From Globisporangium splendens (lineage: Eukaryota > Oomycota > Peronosporomycetes > Pythiales > Pythiaceae), in contig VFIW01000064.1 of the NCBI GenBank assembly GCA_006386115.1, positions 62,001 through 126,000 of the forward strand: DNA of 64,000 nt, in the 5' to 3' direction. The notes beneath the pieces were generated by a model that was not told the DNA's origin, ran no database searches, and worked only from the letters and a program-made list of their open reading frames with translations. The position numbers and the translations under genes were made by a program. Below are positions 31,489 to 44,600 of this stretch, one piece after another (within the stretch, counting starts at the first letter, position 1; the number at the start of each line of letters is the position of its first letter).

Positions 31489-33092
31489 GCTGCTGCCTCA
31501 GAACGCGCGTCTTCCACGTGCACGAGGCTCCTGCTTCTGCTTCTGTTTCCAGCGCTTCTCGTGATGTAAGTTGAGGGAAGAGAGGGGGGCGCCTTCCGTT
31601 CTTTTTCTACCAGACTCGGACGTTCGTAACGGAATGTTGTGTATCAGTTAGAAAGAGCGAGAAACTCGATATCGAACACATCCTGCACCTTATATAGCAG
31701 GTTGAGACTGAATTTCGTATGGGAGAAAGTATGCATGCGTCTTTAATGGGGCGTTAAATGAGGTAGAGAGGGTTCAGTATAGCGTAATGAGTGCTGGGGA
31801 GCCCTATGTTTGATGATGCACGATGATGCTGCTCTTCTCTGTTCAGGATGTGCTCGAATCTGAGACTGTGTGTTCCGTGAGGGTGTTGCTGTGTATTGCT
31901 TTGTGGCAGGTTGTGGACGCACGATAGCCAGCCGTTCATCTGGGCGGTACCTACTTGCGCTTGCGAGCTTCAATCTGAAGTATGCGAGAGGTAATTTGGC
32001 GCAGGCTCGACTAAGAGACTTGCTCGTGCAGCCCTAACGAAACCAACCTCGCAGCCCAAAGACGCGACTTGGCGATTATGGAGAGTACCGCGATCAAATC
32101 TAGCTCAACAAATGGCGTTCAACGTGCTGGATGCTGGAAAACAACAACATCAAAGCTACCCTCGTTGTTGATTTCGTCCATCGCTCTGAGCTGGCATTTG
32201 TTCCACCGGCATAATCGCCAAAGTGTTTGTACGCTTCTCGATGGGCATGTGATGCTCAGTGGTTCAGTGGTTCAGTGGAGCGCGGATCACAAAGAGACAA
32301 CACTACACTGTCAGTTCGTTCGACAGCTCCTGAACCATTTTGGTCAGAGGTTCGCTTTTGATCATCCAGTCTGCGAATCAGTCAGTCATGGACAACAGCA
32401 AGGCATCCTTTCGATCGCCACTGCTGCTCGCCGCTGAAACGACTTGCTCGAGGATAGAATCACTCTCAGGCATGTGAACCGCGTCAGCGTCCATGCCAGG
32501 TGGACGACTCAAAACTTGATCCGACAAACTCGCCAGATCAGATGAGAGTGGTGGTCAGTCACCAAGTTCAACACACTGTTTCAAGATTGCAGCATGTGCT
32601 GTCAATCCATTTTGGCTCACATAAAGGTTTCACACCGCTTGTTGAAAGCCCGTTGGCAACTTTTCGGATGCATTCTTCGTCGACCAGATGGTATCCCAGC
32701 CAACCTCGCGATGACGGCATACTTCGAGAACCTGTCCAGTCCACGCTGGCAGGGAAAAGCTACAGAAAACGAACGACAAGTGATCCACTTTTTTCGATTA
32801 AAGCACCGATAAACCAACGTGTTAATCCAGTCGTCGGCGACCTCCATACTCTATGCGTTGAGCTCATGGTGGGACGACGAGGTCTTCAAAACTCGAGCAG
32901 CTAGATTACTGCCCCGATGACACTAAACCTACGTAGTAAACTCCTACATACTTCACTGATTAGTGCGACCTCGCAGAGCCAAAACAAGATGCCCAGAGGG
33001 ACAGCAGTTGTCTGTTGACTCAAGTTCAACATGCCCTATCTGAAATCGAATACGACGGATGCGCTTGAGAGATGTCACAGTGAATCAGGAGA

Positions 33093-33380
33093 GTGAGCAC
33101 GGTGCGGCAGAGCAAGTGGCAACCACAAAGATGCCAGAGTCACACGCTCGCGTGCGTGGCCTGGCGCTGTTGCTTCAAGAGCTTTTAAAGCGATTCCACA
33201 CCTGTTGTCGTTCCATCGCCTACTAGCAGTTTCCCCCTTTGCTCCTTCAAAGTGCCGCTCCTGTGTGGACACTTCCTGTCCCAACCACTAGCGGTGCCTC
33301 ATCATTTTTGTGAGCAAGAAAGGGATTGCCAGGCGAACAAGGAAACCAAAGTCAGTTGTTTGTGCTTTCCCAATTGGTCT
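33093..33380. repeat. Diverged direct repeat, copy 1
   Basis: Shares with 34633–34920 the near-identical core around ATGCCAGAGTCACACGCTCG and further matching blocks (GTGGACACT, AAGGAAACCA) downstream. Nature unknown; probably an old repeat element. Confidence 0.7.
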
Positions 33381-34632
33381 GCGTGACTTTTTCAAATTGC
33401 ATTAAAACGTTAGAAGTCCTTGAAAGAGGGAACAATGCGGAGGACATCTGTGTCACGGTTCAAGCACGTAGATTCAAAGATTTGACTTTGAGAATAATTC
33501 TGGGACTCACAGGCGTTTGGATAGAGGTTCACGTTCCTTTTTGGGACAGCATTTGTTGTAGATATCTTTTGCAAAGCAAGAAGATATCGTTGGCGAAGCT
33601 CAGCAAATGCCGCATTCAAAACAGCTCGTCATGCTCAGGTAGCTGCTAGATGAATAGAAAACAATTTGTGTCTCGTTGCAGCTTTCATCAGGTGCCTTTA
33701 GTTGGCATTTCACATCCTCAACTTCGATATCCGTGCACGCTTCGAGATGGTTGTGCGGTGCTACATGTCATAACGTAGAGTGATCGCTGATCTTGGTTGG
33801 CTTTTAGATGGCATCTCGGCATTCGCTGATTGGCCACGAGCGCATCGTTAACTCTCTTTACCATGTTAGCCACGTCATGTATTGACACTGCGCGGCTGGC
33901 GAGTTGGCCAGCTTTGAGTCGTTCATAACCGATCCTCCAGTTGAAGTGTGCATCGTAATTCTACTACCGCAAAAAAATCAAGTCGACTCGATTAGAAATG
34001 CTTCAAGATTGCAACCTGTACATTGAATTGCTGTCCAGGATGCACCAACTCGCTGTATTGCGCTGCTCAACATTTAAACCAGTGTCTTGAGCGTGCGCAG
34101 GTAACCTAGCTGAACTGGACCGGCTGGTGCTGAACCTGATTGACTCGTGCTGCCAATCAGCGCTGTTAATCAGCAGCGAAAACGTGACACCTTGTAAAGT
34201 ACAGTGCTGCGCTGCTGGTTTGTCTACTGGCTCAGCTCAACTACGTAGACATTGGATTGCTTTACCTCGTGGCGCAGCAGCTGGACTTTCGCTGCTGGCG
34301 TGTTTGTCAATGCCAAATGTCGCTGTTTTTGCCATCCTCATCCGCCTTCAGCGATTCGGATCTAAGATCTTGGGATGGTGAGCTCACTTGAAAGAAATTT
34401 AGTGTCGACAACTCAAAAAGAACAGTCTGTTGCACCACCTGGTGATCTGCCAAATGCACTGCTGTAGCGGGTTCACTCTCACTTCACGGCGGCGCACAGA
34501 GCTCTAAATTTTCTGTAATATCGACACTTCACCAGTTCAATTCGGTACCCGGTCCATTTTCTTTTTCTTTACCTAAACGAAAAATAGTGGATTTGCTCGC
34601 GGGATGCCACAGTCGAGTCACACGAGAATAAG

Positions 34633-34920
34633 CGCGGTAAAGCAAATGGCAACCACAGAGATGCCAGAGTCACACGCTCGCGTGCGTAGCCCGGCGTTGC
34701 CGGTGTCGCTTCATGAGCCTTTCAAGCAGTTTCTGCTTGTTGTTGCTGCTTCACCTTGAAGCTATATCCTGTGCATCATCAACGCCTCGCTCTATCGTGG
34801 ACACTCTTTGCCGCAATGTTTAACCTTGCATCATCATTGTCGCGACACAAAAGACTCATCAGGAGCGCAAGGAAACCAGAGTCAATCGTCCATGTTGTCC
34901 CAAATGTCTGGGCTGAATAT
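34633..34920. repeat. Diverged direct repeat, copy 2
   Basis: Second copy of the repeat at 33093, same orientation, about 1.54 kb away. The best conserved 70 bp are near its start. Confidence 0.7.
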
Positions 34921-35155
34921 TTCATCTCTGTATCTCACAAGAGCGCAAATCTTTCCAAATACGAACGACTCCACTAATGGTATCAAGCACGCTACACTTC
35001 AATAACAGCAGTGTGTCGAGCGAGGCGTTCGTGATATAAGTGAGACCTGGAAGTTCCAAAGCGCATAGAGAAGTATGTATGGTACCAAACGCCAGGCTTT
35101 TGTCTCGGGTGATTTATCGCCAGTCACGGCTGCTGGCGTCTTTCTGGTTCGCTCT

Positions 35156-35164
35156 GGGTGGATG
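35156..35164. repeat. 9-bp target duplication, left MULE copy
   Basis: GGGTGGATG directly precedes the left copy. Its reverse complement, CATCCACCC, is at 41263–41271 in the central spacer. Confidence 0.75.
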
Positions 35165-35557
35165 GGCTCGCGTTACAGCAACTTTAATTGTACAAGAAAA
35201 AGACAAGAAAGTTGCTATAACAGCAAAAAGTTGCTATATCAGAGTTGCTCAACTTTTGTCCTCTGTAGTTTACGGTGTATAAATGTAAGTTACATGTTAT
35301 ATTACATTATGTAAATATATAACGGAATTTATTGTTGTAAATTATCATAATTGAAGATGATAATGAAATTTATCGTTTTAATTTCGCATTTAAGTCGTAA
35401 TAAACTGTATTTTATCGACATAAAGTTGTGCAACTTTTAGGGAACCGTGTCAAAATTTGGACCGGTTATCCAGTTTCTCGAACTGCTGTTGAACCGGAAG
35501 CAGTCGAGTGACCACAAAAAAACTTGCGTCCAAAAAGTAAAGTCAGCGGAATAAAGC

Positions 35558-35848
35558 ATGTCAGCGCCTGCGCACAGCGAAGGATCGAGCGAGCAAAACG
35601 TTGCGTTCGCGTCACAGCTTCTGTGGAGCCGAATTCGCGAACTAGAAGACCTTACTGCGCGCCTTAAAATGCTGGAAGATTTGCTGACAAAAGCGATGGA
35701 AGTTCACCAAGAGGTTTCCTTCCTTGTGCAAGAAGATCTCACTGCTGCGCTGACCCAAGCAGCATCCAGCCAACGCCATAGAAACGTGGAGGCTGCTTCC
35801 TCGTTTTCAACGTTGTTGACCTTTTTATTAACAAAATTAGGCTACTAG
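35558..35848 (+). CDS. Small coiled-coil protein of the MULE, left copy
   Basis: 96 residues from an ATG, convergent with the transposase gene and ending 32 bp from its stop. The middle is a heptad-rich helix (LEDLTARLKMLEDLLTKAM). The family is not recognised. Its place recalls the second gene of maize MuDR, but no sequence relation is claimed. The same frame is intact in the right copy. Confidence 0.6.
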   Translation: MSAPAHSEGSSEQNVAFASQLLWSRIRELEDLTARLKMLEDLLTKAMEVHQEVSFLVQEDLTAALTQAASSQRHRNVEAASSFSTLLTFLLTKLGY

Positions 35849-35880
35849 TAGACAAGCTACTAAGTGCTCTCATGGCTCAC

Positions 35881-38800
35881 CTAACGGAGTTTCAACTTGA
35901 AGTAGTCACGTATCTTTAATGATACCTCATGTTGCGCGCCTGTCTCGATTGGTTCTGCATCACCTTGCACAGCAACAGTAAGTTTGTACAGAAGCCGCAG
36001 TCTCATTACCTGTATCTCATCGAACGAGGGCGATGGTGTATGCTCAAAAGAGGCGGAGTTCGTTACAGAGGTGTGAACTCGTGCGGCGCAAAATACTCCG
36101 CAGCTGGATCCGTCGTTTTGCAACGGGGAGTGTACCCATTTGAAGGACACGTCCGTGGGAAACACATTGACGTCAGCTGTTATGTTGACGTTCGCAGTTG
36201 TATCGCGCTCAAACCACTTCTTGAGCAAGGGAAGCGTGTATGTCGTCCACTTGCCCTCCATCAGCTTGGTGTTGGCGCTTGAACCCATAGGATCGTAGAG
36301 ATGAGCGACGATTTTTCTTGGTAGCATCACATTCACAATATGAACACCCCAGTGCTTCTTCGCTGCCATGTTGATCGGCACGATGACGTGCTTGTACAAC
36401 ATTAGCGGTTTGTCTGGCAAGTGGAACACTTCGTTCGTGACAACGCAGGAATCAACCACATGGCAGTGCGCATACTTGGAACACATGAAGCGAAGTCCAC
36501 CCATAAGCGTCACATCGCTCAGCAAGCTCGTTCGCGCAACTCTCCCCACAATATCAGCAAATCGGACCGCGAAGCTCTCTCCGTCTGTCTCGTTAGCAAG
36601 CGAGAAGCATCGACCGAGCCACGAAGCTTCGAAAAGTTGCGCAACTTCTCCAGCGATTTCCGAAGATTTAAGTACTTTGCCGCCAACATCAATGTCCTCC
36701 AACATAAAGGAAGAGGTAACTGTGTCGTACGCTCGCCAATCTCTCACCAACCACTCCATGTCTTCAATGTATGCTGACACTCTCGACTGCAATTGATAAA
36801 ATTCCACGAGCCTGACGACGTATTCCCTGTAATACACGTACCAACCGTTCAATGAGCACAAAATAGCACACCAAGTCCGATCAATAAAAACGCACGTACT
36901 CTGAGAGCCCCACAAGTCCGGATGACAGGTACACAACCGGCGTGGTCTTCAAGTTTTCGTCCACTTGGTTCACCACGCACCCATCCCGAAGATCGAGTTT
37001 GTCAGCATGGTTTTTGTTCCACTCCATGAGCGCACTGCTAACTCGCTTGGTCAGAAGTGGCGGGATTACAAAATTATGCATGTACACGCATGACACAGGC
37101 ATCTCACGCACAAAGCACTCTTTGTCGGCTAGGTTCTGTGCATTAAAGAGCACTGGGTATTGGTTCATCGCGTCTTTCACAAGGTTCAGGTTCGGCGTCG
37201 ACTTCGCCCACACAATAAAGACGTCGAGTCCAATTGGGCACTCGGAGCGGCACTCCACAAACTCATGACGAGCAAACTTGCGATTTTGAGTCGTCGTCCG
37301 ACGGCGAGGTGTAGTCACTTTGGGTTTTGGTATTGTGAGGACCTCTAATCCTCGATGAAGTTGCGCAACTTCATCAGTGTTTGCATTTTCGTGTGAAACT
37401 TGCGCCGCTGCTCTGCCCTCGTCAATTATCTTTTGAGATAAATCGCTGATTGAGAGATCAGGCTGAGTTACTTGCGATGGATGTTCAAAGAATAACCCCC
37501 CCAACGAAACTTGATCGAACGTTACGTCAAGACCTTGTGGACCTGTGTACTCTCGTGGTGCATCGCCCTTTCTCCGGTCATCATCCTCTTGAAGGACGGC
37601 GTCACCACTCTCAAAATCCAGAGCACTTGCCGGATCAACTTCTTCGATTTCGCTGTCCGATTGTTCTGTCACCTCGGCGATATCTTCGATTTTGCCCCCG
37701 TGCTCCTCTCGCTTGTGCCATTTTGCTTTCAGCGAATTCAATGAGTCCTTCAGTTCGGCAAAACGAACGTAAAATTGATGAGATGGTAAATTCTTCAGAA
37801 GGTCGACAAGTGGCATCAATTCAGCTTGCACAACGTTGTACTTCTCACATTCAGAAAGCACGAGCTGTTCTGATTGCTCGCCGAACCTTAGCTTCACGTA
37901 GCCAATCCGCTGTGTAGACGTTCGTGTGCCCGGTTTCCGCGCCACGACGCTCGGTCCGCAGATTAAACCCAAATGATTGGCAGTATCAACCAAAAGTTGC
38001 GCAACTTTGGATGCCTTGGTCATGGACCATCGCTGATTCATCCGAACGATCGGGAACTCGGCGAGCCCAAGCTCCTCGCTGACGACGTTGAGGAGATGCT
38101 GGCAAGGCAATCGTGTTGACATGTTGAAGAGACAATTACATGTCCAAGGGCCGCGATCTGCGATGCTCACCACTATTTGATGGCCAGTTGTCGTCCTCGT
38201 TGTGTACACTATGTGTGTCGCTGGCACAGCTTCCTGACTCCACGTCCACTTCGCGCGATTAACCACATTGTAGTCCCATTGGCGCCGAACTTTGCGCATG
38301 CAGAATGGACTCAACGTGGCAGCAAGCTGGTTCAGCGACACAGGATAGGACACAAAGAGGAAAGTCTTGGTGCAGTGAAAGCTTATCGCAGATACAAACT
38401 CCCGGAGGACACACGCCTGGTGCTTGAAAATAGTCTTCAAGCACTTGTCGATACTCGTCTTCTTCCCCAACAGCTGCTTGAATTGATTCCAGTTAGCTTC
38501 AATCCGATTCGTTGTAGTATTGCCTGCGGTGAAATATCTTCCTCGGCCGTAGTTGCTCCACATGTCGCTACATGAGTCCCAGTTTTTGTCAAAGTATTCT
38601 CTGAATGACTTCGAAACAGCTTCAGCTCGACTGCAGAAATGGCCTTTCTTCAACGCGTAGAAGTCCTCGCTGGAAGCGTAGACCATCCCGCGAAAAAGTT
38701 CTTCCAGCTCTCCACGATCCGCGACCTTTATTGAATACTTCCGCGATGCCAGGATTGTGCGAATGTATTTCAAGGCGTGGAACTGACACAAAAGAACCTA

Positions 38801-40922
38801 AGTAGACATATTGAAATGCATCAGAAAGCAATAATGCAAGTCCAGCAGCCACTTAAATGCACCAACCTTTGCTGCTGGAAACACTTTTGCTAAGGCGCTC
38901 CACTCAGCGAAGTCTTTGTCGATGACGACAGACTCGATTCTCTCCCACGTCGGATTGAGCTTCTTGAAGTGCCCCATAACCACCTCAATAGTACCTTTGC
39001 GCTGGTCCAAGCACAGGAAATCGAACACAGGTACTCCTCGTCCTGTGGCAACTGTAACTACTAGGCTCCCTGACAAAAGGTATCAAAAACAAGTCAGTGT
39101 CTAAGCAATACTAGGCAAAGTTGCGCAACTTCACAGCTCCTACCAAGGTAATAGCCCACGTTGTTGGTGTTGTGCGTCCAATCAAGCAGTAAGTTGTCTC
39201 CCCATCGACGAAAGATCTCCTTCTGAGCTGCGCTCTGGATAACGATAGCGCAGGTAAGCTCCCAGCTGTTTTGAATGACGAGGCAGCTGTTACCGTCACG
39301 CTCGACAAACCCCTGCAGCATGTCCTTGACGCGTTCGTCGGCGTTAGAGCTGCCTAGGCGCGAGTTAATCAGGTTGCGGATTTGCTGAGATGACATCGGA
39401 GCACCTGTAGGATTTAAACATATTTAGCGGATTACTTCCACATGAGCAACAGTAGAAACTATAGAGACATACCGTAGGTTGTGGCAATAAATTCTGCCAC
39501 CTGCTTTGTCTCAGTGTTCGTAGCTGTAAAAGCATCCAGCGTTTTCAGAAGGCGATCATCAGTAACCTCGCTGCTTCGCATGTAACTCCGATACAGCTCT
39601 TCCGTCGTGGCGTGATTGTGCATACACGACTACATAATTGCACACACAGCACTCCATGAGTCAAACAATAACAGCAAACGATAACAACATCAGCACTTCC
39701 ATGCTGTTACCACCCACCTCATTTCGAGTTCTTATAGCCCACATGCGACGACCTTCCTTTGGAATCATCATAAACACTTCTACCGTAATTCGCGCCATGC
39801 AGCCCCGGAAATTCTGAGGCTTCACTCTGATGTTCCGCCCTCGCTGTTTTTGGCAACAACCATGAATACAGCAAAACACCTTGTACGCGTGGGTGAAGCG
39901 AGAGGGCACCGCCGATCGACCTTCAAGCTTGTACTTCGCGTTGTATGTGTCGGTGGTGAGTGATGTACGCGTTCTAAACTTCAAAAAGTTTCTCTCTTTA
40001 TACGCATTCCATGCTTCAAAGAAGCTGTCCCAGTCGGGATAGAAAGCATCACCAAAAGAAGGCATAACGTTGCGAATCACTTGCGCTTTCTGAACTCGAT
40101 TACGAGCACCACTCGTTGCACTTCGGCGTTGGCGAGGCACATACTCGGCGTCATCTTCAAAATTCGCGTCGTCCCTGTCCTCCATTTTGGCGCCGCAAAC
40201 TGACGCGTCCTGCTGAGCTTGTGTCGGCTCTGCACCCTCATTATCTCCACTGCTGTCTACATCTTTCTCCTCTTGTTGAGTTCTACCATCGTTGGTATCT
40301 GCATCATCTGCTCCTTTGCACATACAACGAAGCTCGTCAGTTATGGTAATGTGCGAGAAAAGTTGCGCAACTTTGGAAAATCGAGCACAGCTTGAAGTTG
40401 CGCAACTATTCAATACCTCTCGCTCTAGAATGAGGTGAAACCCGCAGCACCTTACTGGCACAATTGGCAGCGCCATCTGCAGGACGGCGGGATGGCCATG
40501 CACCTGTCGTGGCGAAATCACAAATAGCTCCATCTTAGAAATGGAGATAGAATTAAGATATGTCAGGTGCACGCAATACCATTGCTTTGAGCAGCAAACT
40601 TCACGTCCCCCGAAGCGTCAAAAAGCTCGATATCACCGTCATCATCGCCCTCTCCTTCGAAGGACAGAGCGCGGCGCCTCTTTCGTTCTAGGATATTCAC
40701 CTCCATATAAATAAGCTCGGGTCAATGCATTCAAAGTTCACCTAGATTCAATTTCGTACCCTTCTCCCTTATTTCGTCAATATTCTCGTAGTAGGAAGGA
40801 ATCTCGAACAAAGCGTCCATTTCATCGTTATCAACGTCGCGTGCCGATCGCACACGCTTTGCCTTTCCATTGTCCGACACTTTGCGGAGACGAGTTGTTT
40901 TGTGCACATTTGTTCTCCCCAT
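35881..40922 (-). CDS. MULE transposase with FAR1, SWIM and Ulp1-like domains, left copy
   Basis: Multi-exon gene. Supported exons: about 40340–39718, 39629–39473, 39404–39144, 39069–38867, 38797–36900 and 36826–35881. The 5' part, from a possible ATG at 40922, is not resolved. FAR1-type domain (FKVW-like KVFCCIHGCCQKQRGRN…HNH), transposase core with acidic residues in LLLDWTHN and VVIDKDF, the CQFHALKY motif, and Glu in TNRIEANW. Then a SWIM finger (CNCLFNMSTRLPCQH). The C-terminus has the Ulp1/C48 pattern: His in HWGVHIVN, Asp in LYDPMGS, Gln and Cys in LQNDGSSCGVFC. It cuts and joins the element ends. The protease role is unknown. Confidence 0.85.
36637..40408. repeat. Dispersed palindrome AGTTGCGCAACT, left MULE copy
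   Basis: Six exact copies near 36638, 37361, 37994, 39119, 40361 and 40396. Variants are AGTTGTGCAACT near 35425 and AGTTGCTCAACT near 35242. The site at 37354–37375 extends to a perfect 22-bp palindrome. The same sites occur mirrored in the right copy (position = 82524 minus coordinate). The half-site AAGTTGC also forms part of the terminal inverted repeat. Confidence 0.9.
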
Positions 40923-41252
40923 CTGAATAAGGTACCGGCACAACAGCACGCAGTAAGTACCACAGACCGAGTAGGCTGTCATTAAACATAGGATAGCCAC
41001 ACAGATACGAACCTCAGTGCGGCTACGTGCGTCGCCAGGGGGGTGAAGCAACGGCGTCGTGCACTGGGGAAGAGATGGTAGAGTGTGCGGTAGCACAAAT
41101 TGAAATGCCGAGGTGTGGCAAATCAGCGGTTCAGCGGATCGCTCACCGAACGGCGGTCTCGCGCACGGTTAGGCGGTCAAGCATTCGTAAGAAACATAAA
41201 AAGAAAAATACAAAAAATTACCGGCTGAATTAAAGTTGCTGTAATGACTTCG

Positions 41253-41271
41253 AGACTGGAGCCATCCACCC
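41253..41271. other. 19-bp central spacer of the MULE palindrome
   Basis: AGACTGGAG + C + CATCCACCC. The first nine bases are the reverse complement of the right outer flank (CTCCAGTCT, 47360–47368). The last nine are the reverse complement of the left outer flank (GGGTGGATG, 35156–35164). The spacer is therefore inverted relative to its surroundings. Confidence 0.9.
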
Positions 41272-41601
41272 CGAAGTCATTACAGCAACTTTAATTCAGC
41301 CGGTAATTTTTTGTATTTTTCTTTTTATGTTTCTTACGAATGCTTGACCGCCTAACCGTGCGCGAGACCGCCGTTCGGTGAGCGATCCGCTGAACCGCTG
41401 ATTTGCCACACCTCGGCATTTCAATTTGTGCTACCGCACACTCTACCATCTCTTCCCCAGTGCACGACGCCGTTGCTTCACCCCCCTGGCGACGCACGTA
41501 GCCGCACTGAGGTTCGTATCTGTGTGGCTATCCTATGTTTAATGACAGCCTACTCGGTCTGTGGTACTTACTGCGTGCTGTTGTGCCGGTACCTTATTCA
41601 G

Positions 41602-44600
41602 ATGGGGAGAACAAATGTGCACAAAACAACTCGTCTCCGCAAAGTGTCGGACAATGGAAAGGCAAAGCGTGTGCGATCGGCACGCGACGTTGATAACGAT
41701 GAAATGGACGCTTTGTTCGAGATTCCTTCCTACTACGAGAATATTGACGAAATAAGGGAGAAGGGTACGAAATTGAATCTAGGTGAACTTTGAATGCATT
41801 GACCCGAGCTTATTTATATGGAGGTGAATATCCTAGAACGAAAGAGGCGCCGCGCTCTGTCCTTCGAAGGAGAGGGCGATGATGACGGTGATATCGAGCT
41901 TTTTGACGCTTCGGGGGACGTGAAGTTTGCTGCTCAAAGCAATGGTATTGCGTGCACCTGACATATCTTAATTCTATCTCCATTTCTAAGATGGAGCTAT
42001 TTGTGATTTCGCCACGACAGGTGCATGGCCATCCCGCCGTCCTGCAGATGGCGCTGCCAATTGTGCCAGTAAGGTGCTGCGGGTTTCACCTCATTCTAGA
42101 GCGAGAGGTATTGAATAGTTGCGCAACTTCAAGCTGTGCTCGATTTTCCAAAGTTGCGCAACTTTTCTCGCACATTACCATAACTGACGAGCTTCGTTGT
42201 ATGTGCAAAGGAGCAGATGATGCAGATACCAACGATGGTAGAACTCAACAAGAGGAGAAAGATGTAGACAGCAGTGGAGATAATGAGGATGCAGAGCCGA
42301 CACAAGCTCAGCAGGACGCGTCAGTTTGCGGCGCCAAAATGGAGGACAGGGACGACGCGAATTTTGAAGATGACGCCGAGTATGTGCCTCGCCAACGCCG
42401 AAGTGCAACGAGTGGTGCTCGTAATCGAGTTCAGAAAGCGCAAGTGATTCGCAACGTTATGCCTTCTTTTGGTGATGCTTTCTATCCCGACTGGGACAGC
42501 TTCTTTGAAGCATGGAATGCGTATAAAGAGAGAAACTTTTTGAAGTTTAGAACGCGTACATCACTCACCACCGACACATACAACGCGAAGTACAAGCTTG
42601 AAGGTCGATCGGCGGTGCCCTCTCGCTTCACCCACGCGTACAAGGTGTTTTGCTGTATTCATGGTTGTTGCCAAAAACAGCGAGGGCGGAACATCAGAGT
42701 GAAGCCTCAGAATTTCCGGGGCTGCATGGCGCGAATTACGGTAGAAGTGTTTATGATGATTCCAAAGGAAGGTCGTCGCATGTGGGCTATAAGAACTCGA
42801 AATGAGGTGGGTGGTAACAGCATGGAAGTGCTGATGTTGTTATCGTTTGCTGTTATTGTTTGACTCATGGAGTGCTGTGTGTGCAATTATGTAGTCGTGT
42901 ATGCACAATCACGCCACGACGGAAGAGCTGTATCGGAGTTACATGCGAAGCAGCGAGGTTACTGATGATCGCCTTCTGAAAACGCTGGATGCTTTTACAG
43001 CTACGAACACTGAGACAAAGCAGGTGGCAGAATTTATTGCCACAACCTACGGTATGTCTCTATAGTTTCTACTGTTGCTCATGTGGAAGTAATCCGCTAA
43101 ATATGTTTAAATCCTACAGGTGCTCCGATGTCATCTCAGCAAATCCGCAACCTGATTAACTCGCGCCTAGGCAGCTCTAACGCCGACGAACGCGTCAAGG
43201 ACATGCTGCAGGGGTTTGTCGAGCGTGACGGTAACAGCTGCCTCGTCATTCAAAACAGCTGGGAGCTTACCTGCGCTATCGTTATCCAGAGCGCAGCTCA
43301 GAAGGAGATCTTTCGTCGATGGGGAGACAACTTACTGCTTGATTGGACGCACAACACCAACAACGTGGGCTATTACCTTGGTAGGAGCTGTGAAGTTGCG
43401 CAACTTTGCCTAGTATTGCTTAGACACTGACTTGTTTTTGATACCTTTTGTCAGGGAGCCTAGTAGTTACAGTTGCCACAGGACGAGGAGTACCTGTGTT
43501 CGATTTCCTGTGCTTGGACCAGCGCAAAGGTACTATTGAGGTGGTTATGGGGCACTTCAAGAAGCTCAATCCGACGTGGGAGAGAATCGAGTCTGTCGTC
43601 ATCGACAAAGACTTCGCTGAGTGGAGCGCCTTAGCAAAAGTGTTTCCAGCAGCAAAGGTTGGTGCATTTAAGTGGCTGCTGGACTTGCATTATTGCTTTC
43701 TGATGCATTTCAATATGTCTACTTAGGTTCTTTTGTGTCAGTTCCACGCCTTGAAATACATTCGCACAATCCTGGCATCGCGGAAGTATTCAATAAAGGT
43801 CGCGGATCGTGGAGAGCTGGAAGAACTTTTTCGCGGGATGGTCTACGCTTCCAGCGAGGACTTCTACGCGTTGAAGAAAGGCCATTTCTGCAGTCGAGCT
43901 GAAGCTGTTTCGAAGTCATTCAGAGAATACTTTGACAAAAACTGGGACTCATGTAGCGACATGTGGAGCAACTACGGCCGAGGAAGATATTTCACCGCAG
44001 GCAATACTACAACGAATCGGATTGAAGCTAACTGGAATCAATTCAAGCAGCTGTTGGGGAAGAAGACGAGTATCGACAAGTGCTTGAAGACTATTTTCAA
44101 GCACCAGGCGTGTGTCCTCCGGGAGTTTGTATCTGCGATAAGCTTTCACTGCACCAAGACTTTCCTCTTTGTGTCCTATCCTGTGTCGCTGAACCAGCTT
44201 GCTGCCACGTTGAGTCCATTCTGCATGCGCAAAGTTCGGCGCCAATGGGACTACAATGTGGTTAATCGCGCGAAGTGGACGTGGAGTCAGGAAGCTGTGC
44301 CAGCGACACACATAGTGTACACAACGAGGACGACAACTGGCCATCAAATAGTGGTGAGCATCGCAGATCGCGGCCCTTGGACATGTAATTGTCTCTTCAA
44401 CATGTCAACACGATTGCCTTGCCAGCATCTCCTCAACGTCGTCAGCGAGGAGCTTGGGCTCGCCGAGTTCCCGATCGTTCGGATGAATCAGCGATGGTCC
44501 ATGACCAAGGCATCCAAAGTTGCGCAACTTTTGGTTGATACTGCCAATCATTTGGGTTTAATCTGCGGACCGAGCGTCGTGGCGCGGAAACCGGGCACAC

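Larger units (their letters stand above)
31489..35155. other. Gene-poor region with decayed repeats
   Basis: 3.7 kb with only short frames and no recognised domain. It contains a diverged direct repeat (33093–33380 and 34633–34920), reported separately. The first 200 bp should include the kinase promoter. Confidence 0.5.
35165..41252 (-). mobile_element. Mutator-like element with Ulp1 domain, left copy
   Basis: 6,088 bp, with the reverse-complement twin at 41272–47359. Terminal inverted repeat core TTACAGCAACTTTAATT at 35173–35189 and 41228–41244. Outside this core the last 8 bp differ between the two ends (GGCTCGCG and CGAAGTCA). Subterminal AAAGTTGCTATA-type repeats lie at 35209–35250, and an AT-rich stretch at 35280–35430. 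It carries the transposase gene on the minus strand and a small gene on the plus strand. Only two mismatches to its twin were found by eye (40235/42289 and 35280/47244). Confidence 0.9.

Noticed and set aside
36368..38575. Plus-strand frames of 118–155 codons in the left MULE
   Set aside because: Shadows of the transposase exons, repeated exactly in the mirror copy.
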